Of a stretch of DNA of 64,000 nucleotides, positions 1-6,439 are shown one piece after another. The notes below the pieces were generated by a model that saw only the letters and a list, made by a program, of their open reading frames with translations, was not told the DNA's origin and did no database searches. Source of the stretch: an uncultured Clostridia bacterium (GTDB taxonomy: Bacteria > Bacillota > Clostridia > TANB77 > CAG-465). The DNA is taken from the NCBI GenBank assembly GCA_934130595.1, contig CAKOYF010000007.1, forward strand, positions 1 through 64,000. Reading direction: 5' to 3'. A program made the translations under genes and the position numbers. The stretch's first letter is position 1. Every line of letters starts with the position of its first letter.

Positions 1-162
1 TCAGTAGCAAGTAATACTGGAGATAGTTCAGTAGCAAGTAATACTGGAGATAGTTCAGTAGCAAGTAATACTGGATATAGTTCAGTAGCAAGTAATACTG
101 GAGATAGTTCAGTAGCAAGTAATACTGGATATAGTTCAGTAGCAAAGACTACTGGAGAAAGT
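1..162 (+). repeat. Six tandem 27-bp repeats inside a coding region
   Basis: Units start at 1, 28, 55, 82, 109 and 136. The first five differ only at one codon (gat or tat in position 8); the sixth is diverged. The period is exactly nine codons, and the array probably continues to the left of the window. Near-perfect DNA identity suggests recent expansion by slippage or unequal recombination. Confidence 0.95.
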
Positions 163-360
163 TGTATATCATGTAATCTTGGAATTGAAGGAAAAGCCTC
201 TGGTAAAAAAGGAAGTTGGATTATAGTTGTTGAATGGGAAAGAGATGATGATTGGAACTGGTATCCTAAAAATGTTAAATCAGTAAAAGTAGATGGCAAA
301 AAAGTAAAAGAAGATACACTATATGCACTAGAAGATGGTAAGTTGGTAGAAAAAGAGTAA
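1..360 (+). CDS. Phage protein with tandem nonapeptide repeats (5' truncated by window)
   Basis: Reading frame 1 is open from the first base to a TAA at 358-360 (119 codons visible). The first 54 residues are six copies of a nine-residue unit of the form SVASNTG(D/Y)S; the last copy is degenerate (SVAKTTGES). A different C-terminal part follows, with a Trp-rich segment and the ending VDGKKVKEDTLYALEDGKLV. Proteins with Ser-Ala-x-Asn-Thr-Gly repeats of this length are common in Firmicutes phages and probably form a beta-helix or beta-roll. The function is unknown. It is followed after 13 bp by the NinB-like gene, so it belongs to the same operon. Confidence 0.8.
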   Translation, partial: SVASNTGDSSVASNTGDSSVASNTGYSSVASNTGDSSVASNTGYSSVAKTTGESCISCNLGIEGKASGKKGSWIIVVEWERDDDWNWYPKNVKSVKVDGKKVKEDTLYALEDGKLVEKE

Positions 361-373
361 GAGGTGCTGCAAT

Positions 374-883
374 ATGAAAGCACAAGGTAAATTAATAGAT
401 ATTAGCAGAGATTATGAAACTAGAAAGCCTAAATTAACATTTTTACTTACAACAGATATAAATACTCTAGATGAGCTATTAAATGAAAAATTACTAGACA
501 TAGAAGCTAAGAAACACAGAAATAAAAGAAGTACAAATGCTAATTCGTATGCTTGGAAACTGATTACAGAAATAGCAGATGTTTTAAGAATAAGTAAAGA
601 TAAATTATATGAAGATATGCTTTATGAATATGGACAAGTAAGAATGTATCCAACTTTAAAAAATGAAACACCTGAAGGATTTTTTAAATATTATAGATTT
701 TTTCAAGATGGATATTTAAATGGAAAAGAATGTGATTGGTATAAAGTAGCTAAAGGTTCTAGTGAATTTGATACAAAGGAAATGAGTATTTTTATTGATG
801 GAATAGTGCAAGTTGCTAAAGAGTTAGACATAGAAACTATGACGCCAGAAGAATTAAATAGATTAAAGGAGGAATGGAGATAG
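374..883 (+). CDS. NinB-like phage recombination-associated protein
   Basis: 169 residues. The N-terminal segment KLIDISRDYETRKPKLTFLL, the central KKHRNKRSTNANSYAW and the C-terminal SSEFDTKEMSIFIDGIV followed by ETMTPEEL resemble a family common in Firmicutes phages that is related to lambda NinB (single-strand DNA binding and recombination). The Asn-rich S-N-A-N-x-Y-x-W motif is the recognisable core. It has an ATG start and overlaps the next gene's start region. Its place next to a RuvC-like resolvase fits a role in recombination or DNA-end handling. The family call is from memory of conserved motifs, not an alignment. Confidence 0.6.
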   Translation: MKAQGKLIDISRDYETRKPKLTFLLTTDINTLDELLNEKLLDIEAKKHRNKRSTNANSYAWKLITEIADVLRISKDKLYEDMLYEYGQVRMYPTLKNETPEGFFKYYRFFQDGYLNGKECDWYKVAKGSSEFDTKEMSIFIDGIVQVAKELDIETMTPEELNRLKEEWR

Positions 884-1248
884 TGGATACAAAAGGACTT
901 CTTTATCCTAAACCAAAAGATAAAAAGAAATTAAGTAAGAATAAATATAAAAAAAGAAAAGAAGAATTTTGCATAATGCCAAAAAGTAATCTATATGAAA
1001 CAGAAAGATTTCCTGGAAGTGAAAGACATGAAGTTTTTGAAGGTAGAACAGGAAATAGAGATAAATCTATTGAAGATGGATTAGTAATATTTCTAACACC
1101 AGAAAAGCATAGGACAAGCTCAAAAGCTATTCATAAAGATAGAAAATTTTCAGAAGAAGTACAAAAGATAGCAGAAAAAGCTTGGTGTGAATATTACCAT
1201 AAGACAAAAGAAAATTTTAGAAAAAGGTATGGCAAAAATTATATCTAG
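883..1248 (+). CDS. Phage protein with HNH-like histidine pattern, function unknown
   Basis: Two starts are possible. ATG 874 lies only one base after the AGGAGG at 867-872, so GTG 883, ten bases downstream and overlapping the previous stop (TAGTG), is the better start. The protein is Lys/Arg-rich at the N-terminus. It then carries the conserved phage motif SNLYETERFPGSERHEVFEG and a run ending in GLVIFLTPEKHR. The His at HEV, the Asn in GNRDKS and the His in PEKHR are spaced like a degenerate HNH nuclease fold. That is inference; I would call it hypothetical in the recombination cluster. Confidence 0.65.
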   Translation: MDTKGLLYPKPKDKKKLSKNKYKKRKEEFCIMPKSNLYETERFPGSERHEVFEGRTGNRDKSIEDGLVIFLTPEKHRTSSKAIHKDRKFSEEVQKIAEKAWCEYYHKTKENFRKRYGKNYI

Positions 1249-1256
1249 GAGGAAGA

Positions 1257-1757
1257 ATGAAAGTATTAGGTTTAGATCTTAGCACTACAAGTACAGGATA
1301 CTGTGTATATGATAATGAGAAAATAAATTATGGATATATTCAGTGTCCTAAAAATAAAATACTTGCTTATGGTGTTATAAAGCCACCAAAAAAGCAAGAT
1401 GCAATAGATAGAATAATTTATATAGAAAAAGAAATAAAAGAGATAATTATAGCCAAAGAAGTTGAATACGTATGTATTGAAGAATTAAGTTCTATGAGAG
1501 GAGCAAGTACAACAAAAGTTCTTGCAACTCTTCAAGGACATTTGGAGGTAGAGTTACGCAAGAAAGAAATGCTAGTTACAAAATGTAGACCTAGTGAGTG
1601 GCGTAAATGTAAAGTAAAAGGAAGAACAAGACAAGAGTTAAAAAGTAGTGCTATAGAGTATATAAAAAATAAATATGATTTAGTAGTAAATGATGATGAA
1701 GCAGATGCAATATGCATTGCAGAATATGGAAGTAATTTAGAGATTGAGGAGGTTTAG
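1257..1757 (+). CDS. RuvC-like Holliday junction resolvase (phage)
   Basis: 166 residues, start preceded by AGGAGG. The RNase H-like/RuvC fold is shown by the N-terminal LGLDLSTTSTGY (catalytic Asp7), the central strand VCIEEL (Glu75/76) and the C-terminal DDEADAICIAEY (Asp147, Asp150). These four acidic residues are the expected metal-binding set. Phage RuvC-like enzymes cut branched DNA during late replication so that concatemers can be packaged. It lies between the NinB-like/HNH-like genes and small late-early genes, fitting this job. Confidence 0.9.
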   Translation: MKVLGLDLSTTSTGYCVYDNEKINYGYIQCPKNKILAYGVIKPPKKQDAIDRIIYIEKEIKEIIIAKEVEYVCIEELSSMRGASTTKVLATLQGHLEVELRKKEMLVTKCRPSEWRKCKVKGRTRQELKSSAIEYIKNKYDLVVNDDEADAICIAEYGSNLEIEEV

Positions 1758-1763
1758 AAATAA

Positions 1764-2060
1764 ATGGAAACATATAAAAGAATAATAACAAATATAAGTG
1801 AAACAATATTGAACTTTAGAGAAGTAATATTAATAGGATTCATAGTAATATATGCAGGACTTTCAATTTATTTAGTAAATGATAATCAAAAACTATTAGA
1901 GCAAGTTGATGAAGTTATGGGAGACTATAATGAAATAAGCTATCAATATGATTTATTGAACAATTCTTATGAAGAATTAAAAAAAGAATATGAAAGAATA
2001 ATAGATTTAGCAAATGGCATTGACAGATATCAGGAAGCTAAAAAAATAGAGGAGGAATAA
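1764..2060 (+). CDS. Small membrane-anchored coiled-coil phage protein
   Basis: 98 residues. One hydrophobic segment (about residues 20-38, VILIGFIVIYAGLSIYLV) is followed by a charged helical region with heptad-like Leu/Tyr spacing (residues 42-98). The start is ATG with a GAGG site eight bases upstream, only six bases after the RuvC gene. No family is recognised; topology suggests a single-pass protein with the coiled coil on one face of the membrane. It is not the main holin, because a complete lysis cassette exists at 24.2 kb. Confidence 0.7.
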   Translation: METYKRIITNISETILNFREVILIGFIVIYAGLSIYLVNDNQKLLEQVDEVMGDYNEISYQYDLLNNSYEELKKEYERIIDLANGIDRYQEAKKIEEE

Positions 2061-2063
2061 AAA

Positions 2064-2567
2064 ATGGCAAAATATAAATGTGAAAAAGGAGAAGAACAAT
2101 ATAAATTTTGTAAATCATATGATATGGATTATTGTGCAGATTGTCCTCATGGAATTAGTCAAGAAGAGGGAATCCAATTACAAACAACTCTTTCAGGTGA
2201 AGTAATTAAAAAATTAAAGCAATCTATATTAAACGAAGAACAAATGGAGCGTAGCAAAGAAAAGGAAGCTATTAAAGATTTAAAATGTTTTAAATCAATG
2301 AGAATATTGTATGGAAGTATTATGATTTCATTTACTGTAGAACAATTAGAAAAATACCAAAACGCAGTAGATATTGTTTTAAATTTAATAGAACATCAAC
2401 AAAAAGAACTAAAAAGGCTAGACAGAGAAAATCAACATCTATTTGAAAATTACATACCTAAAGATGCAATAAGAGAAAAAATAGATAATTGTAAATTTTT
2501 TATTCCAGAATATTGTGGAGAATTTATAGCAATAGAAGATTTGAAAGAATCATTAGGGGGTGAATAG
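2064..2567 (+). CDS. Hypothetical phage protein with Cys-rich N-terminus
   Basis: 167 residues, strong AGGAGG. The first 30 residues carry C6, C16, C24 and C27 (YKCEKGEEQYKFC...YCADCPHG), a pattern consistent with a small zinc-binding knuckle. A long charged helical stretch follows (residues 55-130). The C-terminal part IPKDAIREKIDNC...YCGEFIAIEDLKESLG looks like the short regulatory tails seen on many phage hypothetical proteins. No function is recognised. It is translated in the same operon as its neighbours, with 3-bp gaps on both sides. Confidence 0.7.
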   Translation: MAKYKCEKGEEQYKFCKSYDMDYCADCPHGISQEEGIQLQTTLSGEVIKKLKQSILNEEQMERSKEKEAIKDLKCFKSMRILYGSIMISFTVEQLEKYQNAVDIVLNLIEHQQKELKRLDRENQHLFENYIPKDAIREKIDNCKFFIPEYCGEFIAIEDLKESLGGE

Positions 2568-2570
2568 AAT

Positions 2571-2945
2571 ATGAGAGAGATTGAATTTAGAGGAAAGGCA
2601 TCAGGAGGAAAATGGGCATATGGTAGTATATCATTTGCTTATGGAAAAGTATGGATAGATCAAGGTTGGATAGATCAAGAATGGTTTGGAGATACTTTTG
2701 TGGACAAAGAAACAATAGGTCAATATACAGGAATGAAAGATAAAAATGGAGTAAAAATTTTTGAAGGAGATATATTAAAGGTTCATTATATAGGTGGTAC
2801 TGAAAATAACAAGGTAATATATGATAGAGGAGCTTTTTGTGTTGAATATTCAGAAGATTATCACCCATTATTGAATGAAATTAATCATTGCTGTGAAGTA
2901 ATAGGAAATGTATGGGATAATCCAGAATTGTTAAAGAAGAATTAA
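2571..2945 (+). CDS. YopX family phage protein
   Basis: 124 residues. It starts MREIEFRGK followed by G-x-W-AYG, and contains the diagnostic TIGQYTGMKDKNGVKIFEGDIL and the ending VIGNVWDNPELL. This is the YopX family, a small beta-rich protein found in many Firmicutes phages and named after Bacillus phage SPbeta YopX. The biochemical function is not known. The start is ATG after GGGGGTG. It sits in the middle of the late-early operon, just before the late regulator. Confidence 0.9.
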   Translation: MREIEFRGKASGGKWAYGSISFAYGKVWIDQGWIDQEWFGDTFVDKETIGQYTGMKDKNGVKIFEGDILKVHYIGGTENNKVIYDRGAFCVEYSEDYHPLLNEINHCCEVIGNVWDNPELLKKN

Positions 2946-2950
2946 ATAAT

Positions 2951-3082
2951 ATGAATATATTTCAATTACCGTTAAAAGCCTTCGAAAAGAAAATTGATGA
3001 AATTTTTAAAAATAAATCTTCAAAGGAATTATTAAAGGAATTAAAAAAAATGTGGATTGAAAATAGAGGAGGAAGAGTATGA
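2951..3082 (+). CDS. Small 43-aa phage protein coupled to the late regulator
   Basis: A short frame from ATG 2951 to TGA 3080-3082 encodes 43 residues, helical and Lys-rich (FEKKIDEIFKNKSSKELLKE in its middle). It starts five bases after the YopX stop, and its stop overlaps the next start as ATGA at 3079-3082, so the two genes are translationally coupled. Small proteins of this kind are typical just upstream of ArpU/RinA-type regulators in phages. Function unknown. Confidence 0.65.
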   Translation: MNIFQLPLKAFEKKIDEIFKNKSSKELLKELKKMWIENRGGRV

Positions 3083-3510
3083 AAGAGGAATTAGAGAGAT
3101 ATAATGACTACAAGTGTCAATTAAAAGTTTTAGAGAAAGAATGGAGAAAAGAGCAAAATAAAGAGGCCAAAATATCTGGGTCGAATTTTGAAATAAATGG
3201 AGACATACGTCCAAAAGGTTATATGACAAATAATATTGAAAATCAAATAATAAATAAAACTGATAGAATGCGTGAGATAGAAGAAAAGATAAATGATTTG
3301 AAATCAAGAATAGAAATAATTGATTATGCTTTAAAAACGCTTAAAAATAATGATAGAATAGCTATTCAAATGAGATTTTTTGATAAATTAAGTTATGACA
3401 CTATAGCAAATACATTAAATTTATCTGATAGAAAAGCAGCACAAAAGAAAGTAACTATAGCAATAGAAAATATAGAAAAGGTTATAAATAACGTAAAATT
3501 AACGAAATAA
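3079..3510 (+). CDS. Late transcription regulator with sigma-70 region-4-like domain (ArpU/RinA type)
   Basis: 143 residues. The N-terminal half is coiled coil (residues 1-85, many Glu/Lys/Arg). The C-terminal half reads LKNNDRIAIQMRFFDKLSYDTIANTLNLSDRKAAQKKVTI; the L-SYDTIANTLNLS segment is a helix-turn-helix like sigma-70 region 4. Proteins of this design activate the packaging and structural genes in Gram-positive phages. It is the last gene before a non-coding stretch with terminators, and the terminase-type genes start 430 bp later, which is the expected place. I broke the peptide quoted here only for description; the helix-turn-helix lies at about residues 113-132. Confidence 0.8.
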   Translation: MKEELERYNDYKCQLKVLEKEWRKEQNKEAKISGSNFEINGDIRPKGYMTNNIENQIINKTDRMREIEEKINDLKSRIEIIDYALKTLKNNDRIAIQMRFFDKLSYDTIANTLNLSDRKAAQKKVTIAIENIEKVINNVKLTK

Positions 3511-3560
3511 TGAGGTTTTACTTGATTTTTAGTTATGTTATAATATATGTAGTTAAAACT

Positions 3561-3590
3561 GGAAGAGTTAAAGATGCTCTTCCTTTTTTT
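3561..3590 (+). terminator. Rho-independent terminator after the late regulator
   Basis: Stem GGAAGAG (3561-3567) pairs perfectly with CTCTTCC (3577-3583) across a 9-nt loop and is followed by seven T. It closes the early-late operon. A TATAAT at 3539-3544 just upstream has no good -35 at 17 bp. Confidence 0.85.
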
Positions 3591-3660
3591 AACTCTATTT
3601 GACTATAGTAAGGATTTTTATGAGTTGAGATAGTCATACTAATTTAAAAATGTGTTTTAG

Positions 3661-3772
3661 AAAGATATAGTGGCGGAATAGGTAGACGCTTCAGTAATTT
3701 AAAAGGTATGTGATAGGCTGGTTACTTAGTTCCTACATACTCTACTAGGTGCAAATCCTAGTCTATATCTTT
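3661..3772 (+). ncRNA. tRNA-like RNA with a tRNA-Leu-type D arm and a replaced anticodon domain
   Basis: The ends pair over ten bases (AAAGATATAG 3661-3670 with CTATATCTTT 3763-3772). Next comes TG and a D arm, GCG-loop-CGC (3673-3689), whose loop GAATAGGTAGA is a canonical tRNA-Leu D loop. Near the 3' end is a T-arm-like hairpin, ACTAGG-TGCAAAT-CCTAGT (3744-3762), with a six-bp stem. Between D and T arms are 54 nt instead of about 33. They hold TTTAAAA (3698-3704, resembling a UAA anticodon loop), but the matching stem halves AGTAA (3693-3697) and TTACT (3722-3726) are split by a 17-nt insert. GTATGT/ACATAC (3706-3711, 3735-3740) interleaves with that stem, giving an H-type pseudoknot. No CCA is encoded. 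It is either a decayed tRNA-Leu or a tRNA mimic. Confidence 0.6.
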
Positions 3773-3827
3773 TATTTATTGAATGCTGAATAGGGATAAA
3801 ACCTTAGTTTTCATATATCAACCTCTT

Positions 3828-3855
3828 AGAGCAGTTTTTACACTGCTCTCTTTTT
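3828..3855 (+). terminator. Rho-independent terminator downstream of the tRNA-like RNA
   Basis: AGAGCAGT (3828-3835) pairs perfectly with ACTGCTCT (3842-3849), loop TTTTAC, then C and five T. It would end a short transcript carrying the tRNA-like element. Confidence 0.85.
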
Positions 3856-3881
3856 ATGTGCTTAATAAACACAATATTATT

Positions 3882-3910
3882 ATAGTGCCTACTAAATATG
3901 TAGGTACTAT
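3882..3910 (+). repeat. Inverted repeat before the packaging operon
   Basis: ATAGTGCCTAC (3882-3892) and GTAGGTACTAT (3900-3910) form an 11-bp hairpin with one G-U pair and a 7-nt loop. There is no T run, so it is more likely an operator for the late operon or part of its 5' leader than a terminator. The remaining bases of the 3511-3942 gap show nothing further I can name except a GACTAT/ATAGTC inverted repeat at 3601-3635. Confidence 0.5.
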
Positions 3911-3942
3911 ATATTTATTGACTAGATAAAAGGAGAGAAGAA

Positions 3943-4149
3943 ATGAACGAAAGAAGAAATAGAGAGATTAAATATAACATGATAATAAACAACGTGCAAG
4001 GTAAAAGCTATTTAATTGAAGAGGCAATTATAAAAGAAGAGCAATGCTTCAATTGTAAAAAACAAGGAAATATTAAATTGTGCAGATTAAAAATAGAAAA
4101 TCAGAGGTGTGTAAATTATGAAAAGAAAATGGACAAAAGAAAGCGCTAA
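3943..4149 (+). CDS. Small Cys-containing phage protein
   Basis: 68 residues after a good AAAGGAGAGAAG site. Cys residues in QCFNCKKQG and later CRLKIENQRCVNY make a C-x2-C ... C-x9-C pattern that could bind zinc. Basic at both ends. It is the first gene of the packaging/structural operon. Its 3' end overlaps the next small gene by 32 bp in another frame. No family is recognised. Confidence 0.6.
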   Translation: MNERRNREIKYNMIINNVQGKSYLIEEAIIKEEQCFNCKKQGNIKLCRLKIENQRCVNYEKKMDKRKR

Positions 4150-4261
4150 AAAATATGTTAATAAAGTGGATAATGGAAAGCAAGAAAAAGGACTTGCGTA
4201 TTTAAGTGCAAAAGACTTTTTGAAACATCATAAGCAATCAAGTAAGATAATTAATATATAA
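4118..4261 (+). CDS. Small basic 47-aa phage protein
   Basis: ATG 4118 with an AGAGGTG site at 4102-4108 opens a 47-residue frame ending TAA 4259-4261. It starts MKRKWTKESAKKYVNKVDNG and is strongly basic. It overlaps the end of the previous gene. Coding potential is judged from the ribosome-binding site, gene packing and Lys/Gln-rich composition like its neighbours. No function is recognised. Confidence 0.5.
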   Translation: MKRKWTKESAKKYVNKVDNGKQEKGLAYLSAKDFLKHHKQSSKIINI

Positions 4262-4283
4262 AATGAATTGAGGTGAAAGGAGA

Positions 4284-4865
4284 GTGAAGTATGACTGGAA
4301 CGAGTTAGAAAGAGAGTTTTTGACAGAAAACTATAAAAGTGTTAATCAGTTCTTTAAAGAAAAAGGAATATCAAGAAATAAGTCTTCTATTGAAAAAACT
4401 AGAAGTTGGGAACAAAAGAAACACACAAAAAACACAAAAAAGACACACAGAATTGTAGAGAAAGTAATAGAAAAACAAGCAGAAATAGAGGCAGAACAAA
4501 AAATAAAAATAAATGATGTAGCACAAAGATTACTAAAAAAAATAGATATAGCTACAGATGAATTAAATAAATACGTAAACAAGAAGACAAGGAAGACAAA
4601 AAAGAAATTCACGATAAAAGATGCGACAGGTACTAAAGTTGATAATGAGATTATAACTGAAGAAATGAAGATAGAAGAAGTATCAAGCATCATTAATAAA
4701 TCTGGATTAAAGACTTTAGCATCTGCTTTAAAAGATTTATCTGATATTCTAAAAGATGACGACATTAATAGTAAAAATAGAACACCAGAAATAAAAATTA
4801 GTGTTATAGACAATAGTAATTTAGAAAATGAATTGTGGAGGGATTTTGATGATAATAAACAATAA
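4284..4865 (+). CDS. Probable terminase small subunit (DNA-binding)
   Basis: 193 residues from a GTG start; the AGGTG at 4271-4275 is eight bases upstream. The N-terminal 50 residues (KYDWNELEREFLTENYKSV then FFKEKGISRNKSSIEKTRSW) resemble the helix-turn-helix of small terminases of Clostridia phages. A long helical, basic middle (EKVIEKQAEIEAEQK ... RLLKKIDIATDELNKYV) and an acidic C-terminus follow. The small subunit recognises the packaging site and recruits the large subunit. Unusually, five or six small genes separate it from the large subunit at 6552. The assignment rests on domain layout and position. Confidence 0.6.
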   Translation: MKYDWNELEREFLTENYKSVNQFFKEKGISRNKSSIEKTRSWEQKKHTKNTKKTHRIVEKVIEKQAEIEAEQKIKINDVAQRLLKKIDIATDELNKYVNKKTRKTKKKFTIKDATGTKVDNEIITEEMKIEEVSSIINKSGLKTLASALKDLSDILKDDDINSKNRTPEIKISVIDNSNLENELWRDFDDNKQ

Positions 4866-5343
4866 ATATTATTCAATAGTTAAAACTGGAATAGATGATT
4901 ACAAACTAACGATAAAAGCTACAAAAAGAGAAATAGATTTTAAAAGAGATTTAAACTTCATGAAAAAGGTACAGAGTTGCAACGCAAAAGGCAGAATTTT
5001 AATGATAAAACAATTAAAAGAGAGTGGCTTAACAAAAGATGATTTAATAGAAAGAAAAGAAACAACAGATGAAAACGGTAAAATAGTAGTTATATATGAT
5101 GATAGTATGTTTAGATACATGGAACAAGAATGTATTAAAGATGCAACTGGACAAGTTATGCTAGATTTAATGAATGAAACATTAAAAGAAGGAATTGATA
5201 GTATAGTTGCGGAAATGAATATTGATCCAGCAGAAGAAAAAGATTTTGCAAAACGTTTTGGAGAAGATTTTTCAAATTGTATGTTAAACAGAGTTGATAA
5301 CGAGGAAACACCCAGAACAGTTACAAGAAAAAAAACAAAGTAG
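4849..5343 (+). CDS. Candidate tail-assembly chaperone, upstream frame
   Basis: The start is ATG 4849 (MIINNKYYSIVKTG), seven bases after GGAGGG; the in-frame ATG 4828 has no such site. The protein has 164 residues: a beta-rich N-terminus, then DFKRDLNFMKKVQ and a helical C-terminus (MLDLMNETLKEGIDSIVAEM, then FAKRFGEDFSNC). It ends in RTVTRKKTK at a poly-A tract just before the stop. The downstream frame has no ATG or good ribosome-binding site. The size, helical content and overlapping +1/-2 frame are those of G/GT-type tail chaperones, which are otherwise missing between tail tube and tape measure in this phage. This is inference; no sequence family is recognised. Confidence 0.5.
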   Translation: MIINNKYYSIVKTGIDDYKLTIKATKREIDFKRDLNFMKKVQSCNAKGRILMIKQLKESGLTKDDLIERKETTDENGKIVVIYDDSMFRYMEQECIKDATGQVMLDLMNETLKEGIDSIVAEMNIDPAEEKDFAKRFGEDFSNCMLNRVDNEETPRTVTRKKTK

Positions 5344-5683
5344 TAATAGAACTAGTTTTTGTTGGGCATATCCAAGTGATTTAGAACAGTTTTATGCTTT
5401 TTACTGTGCAAGGTATGAGAACATATCATATAATGATTTTCTGCATTTAGGTTTAACTGAGGCGTTAATGAAATTAAATTCAATACCTGACTCAGAGCCA
5501 TTATATAAAGTAATAAAAAGCAGAACAATTAGTCTATCAAAAATAAAAGATAAGTCAGAGAGAAAATATTGGGCAGAATTAAAAAAAATAAATAAAATAC
5601 CTGCTATATATTTATCAGTAAAAGAGTTAGACAATATTTTTAAGGAGGAAGTAAATGGAAGAAAAAAACTTAATAAAATTTAA
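5294..5683 (+). CDS. Downstream frame of the candidate frameshifted chaperone (T-like extension)
   Basis: This frame has only a TTG (5294) as formal start, without a ribosome-binding site, and overlaps the upstream gene by 50 bp. The credible part begins at the poly-A slip site (5328-5335): QSSNRTSFCWAYPSDLEQFY, then FLHLGLTEALMKLNSIP and KYWAELKKINKIPAIYL. It reads as a compact helical domain of about 110 residues. The C-terminus KEEVNGRKKLNKI overlaps the next gene's start. It is most simply made by frameshifting from the 4849 gene; the alternative is an independent gene with a poor start. Confidence 0.5.
   Translation: MITRKHPEQLQEKKQSSNRTSFCWAYPSDLEQFYAFYCARYENISYNDFLHLGLTEALMKLNSIPDSEPLYKVIKSRTISLSKIKDKSERKYWAELKKINKIPAIYLSVKELDNIFKEEVNGRKKLNKI
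5326..5343 (+). other. Candidate programmed frameshift site (poly-A)
   Basis: Zero-frame codons are AGA AAA AAA ACA AAG TAG. Eight consecutive A (5328-5335) sit three codons before the stop. A -2 slip of tRNA-Lys on AAA, or a +1 slip, joins the 4849 frame to the downstream frame. A -1 slip would not. Frameshifts of +1 or -2 are rarer than -1 but are known for tail-assembly genes (Mu uses -2). Confidence 0.45.
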
Positions 5684-6065
5684 TGAAAATATAAAAATTA
5701 TAAATAATGGACTTGTAAAATATGAAGATGAAGAAGGAAATTTAAAATTATTAAATATCGGATCACTAATGTGTCAAGTGCAATTTTTAAGAGTAACACA
5801 AACAGCTAAGAGAGTGATGATTTTTAATAAAGAAATATCTAAAGATATGAAATTTGATAAGGAACTTGCTATGATACCACAAAGAGATGAAAAAAATCCA
5901 TTAAAAGTAAAAGAAGTTGAAACACAGGTTGAATTGATGTGGAAAGTACAAAATGGACTTGGATTTAGTACAGTATTTAATAATAAAGAAGAAGCTATAA
6001 AATATGCAGAAGATATAAATAATTCAGTTTTAGAAAGGCTAGGTGTGGAAAATGGCAAAGAATAA
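5655..6065 (+). CDS. Hypothetical phage protein in the packaging region
   Basis: 136 residues with an excellent AAGGAGG seven bases before ATG 5655, which lies inside the end of the preceding frame. It begins EEKNLIKFNENIKIINNGLV and later has the segment VELMWKVQNGLGFSTVF. Mixed alpha/beta composition, no membrane segment and no Cys pairs. No family is recognised. It overlaps the next gene by 14 bases (start ATG 6052), so it is translationally coupled to it. Confidence 0.6.
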   Translation: MEEKNLIKFNENIKIINNGLVKYEDEEGNLKLLNIGSLMCQVQFLRVTQTAKRVMIFNKEISKDMKFDKELAMIPQRDEKNPLKVKEVETQVELMWKVQNGLGFSTVFNNKEEAIKYAEDINNSVLERLGVENGKE

Positions 6066-6429
6066 AGAAAAAATTGAAGAGCAAGTAACAGAAATAGAGA
6101 ATAAAGATAACATTAAAGAAAATGAAGAGAAACAAGTAATAGATGTAGAAAATAAAGAGGCAACTATTGAAAAACAAGCAGAACTTATAGATGCAGAAGA
6201 AAACAAAGAAGAAAGCCTAATAGACACAGAAGAAAAGCAAGACAAAGTAGTATTTAAAAATCCTGATTTTAGAGCAGAAGAAAAAGAAAAAGTACCACCA
6301 TATTTTGTAGAGCCACTTAAAAAACAAAAAGAGTCTGATTTTGGAGTTAAAAATGGCAGATTATATAAAAAGGTAGACGAATATCATGGTTTGTATACAG
6401 ATACAGGAGAAATGTTTAAGTTAAAGTAG
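6052..6429 (+). CDS. Acidic hypothetical phage protein
   Basis: ATG 6052 with AGGTG six bases upstream is preferred over GTG 6043. The 125 residues split into a very acidic, low-complexity helical N-terminus (residues 1-70, Glu/Lys/Asn) and a short folded C-terminal motif with PPYFVEPLKKQKESDFGV and the end YTDTGEMFKLK. The tail may bind a capsid or terminase partner, but that is speculation. No family is recognised. Confidence 0.6.
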   Translation: MAKNKEKIEEQVTEIENKDNIKENEEKQVIDVENKEATIEKQAELIDAEENKEESLIDTEEKQDKVVFKNPDFRAEEKEKVPPYFVEPLKKQKESDFGVKNGRLYKKVDEYHGLYTDTGEMFKLK

Positions 6430-6439
6430 GTGATAACAA

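Noticed and set aside
1..162. CRISPR-like array of 27-bp repeats
   Set aside because: The repeats are contiguous with no spacers, keep one reading frame and encode nonapeptides; this is a coding tandem repeat.
3664..3769. Functional tRNA-Leu with group I intron
   Set aside because: The extra sequence is only about 17-20 nt, far too short for a group I intron, and bacterial tRNAs are not spliced by the archaeal-type endonuclease.
4346..4876. Long minus-strand ORF of 176 aa, hydrophobic
   Set aside because: It is a shadow of the Lys/Glu-rich terminase-small-like gene; reverse reading of AAA/GAA codons gives Phe/Ser/Leu-rich pseudo-membrane proteins throughout this window.
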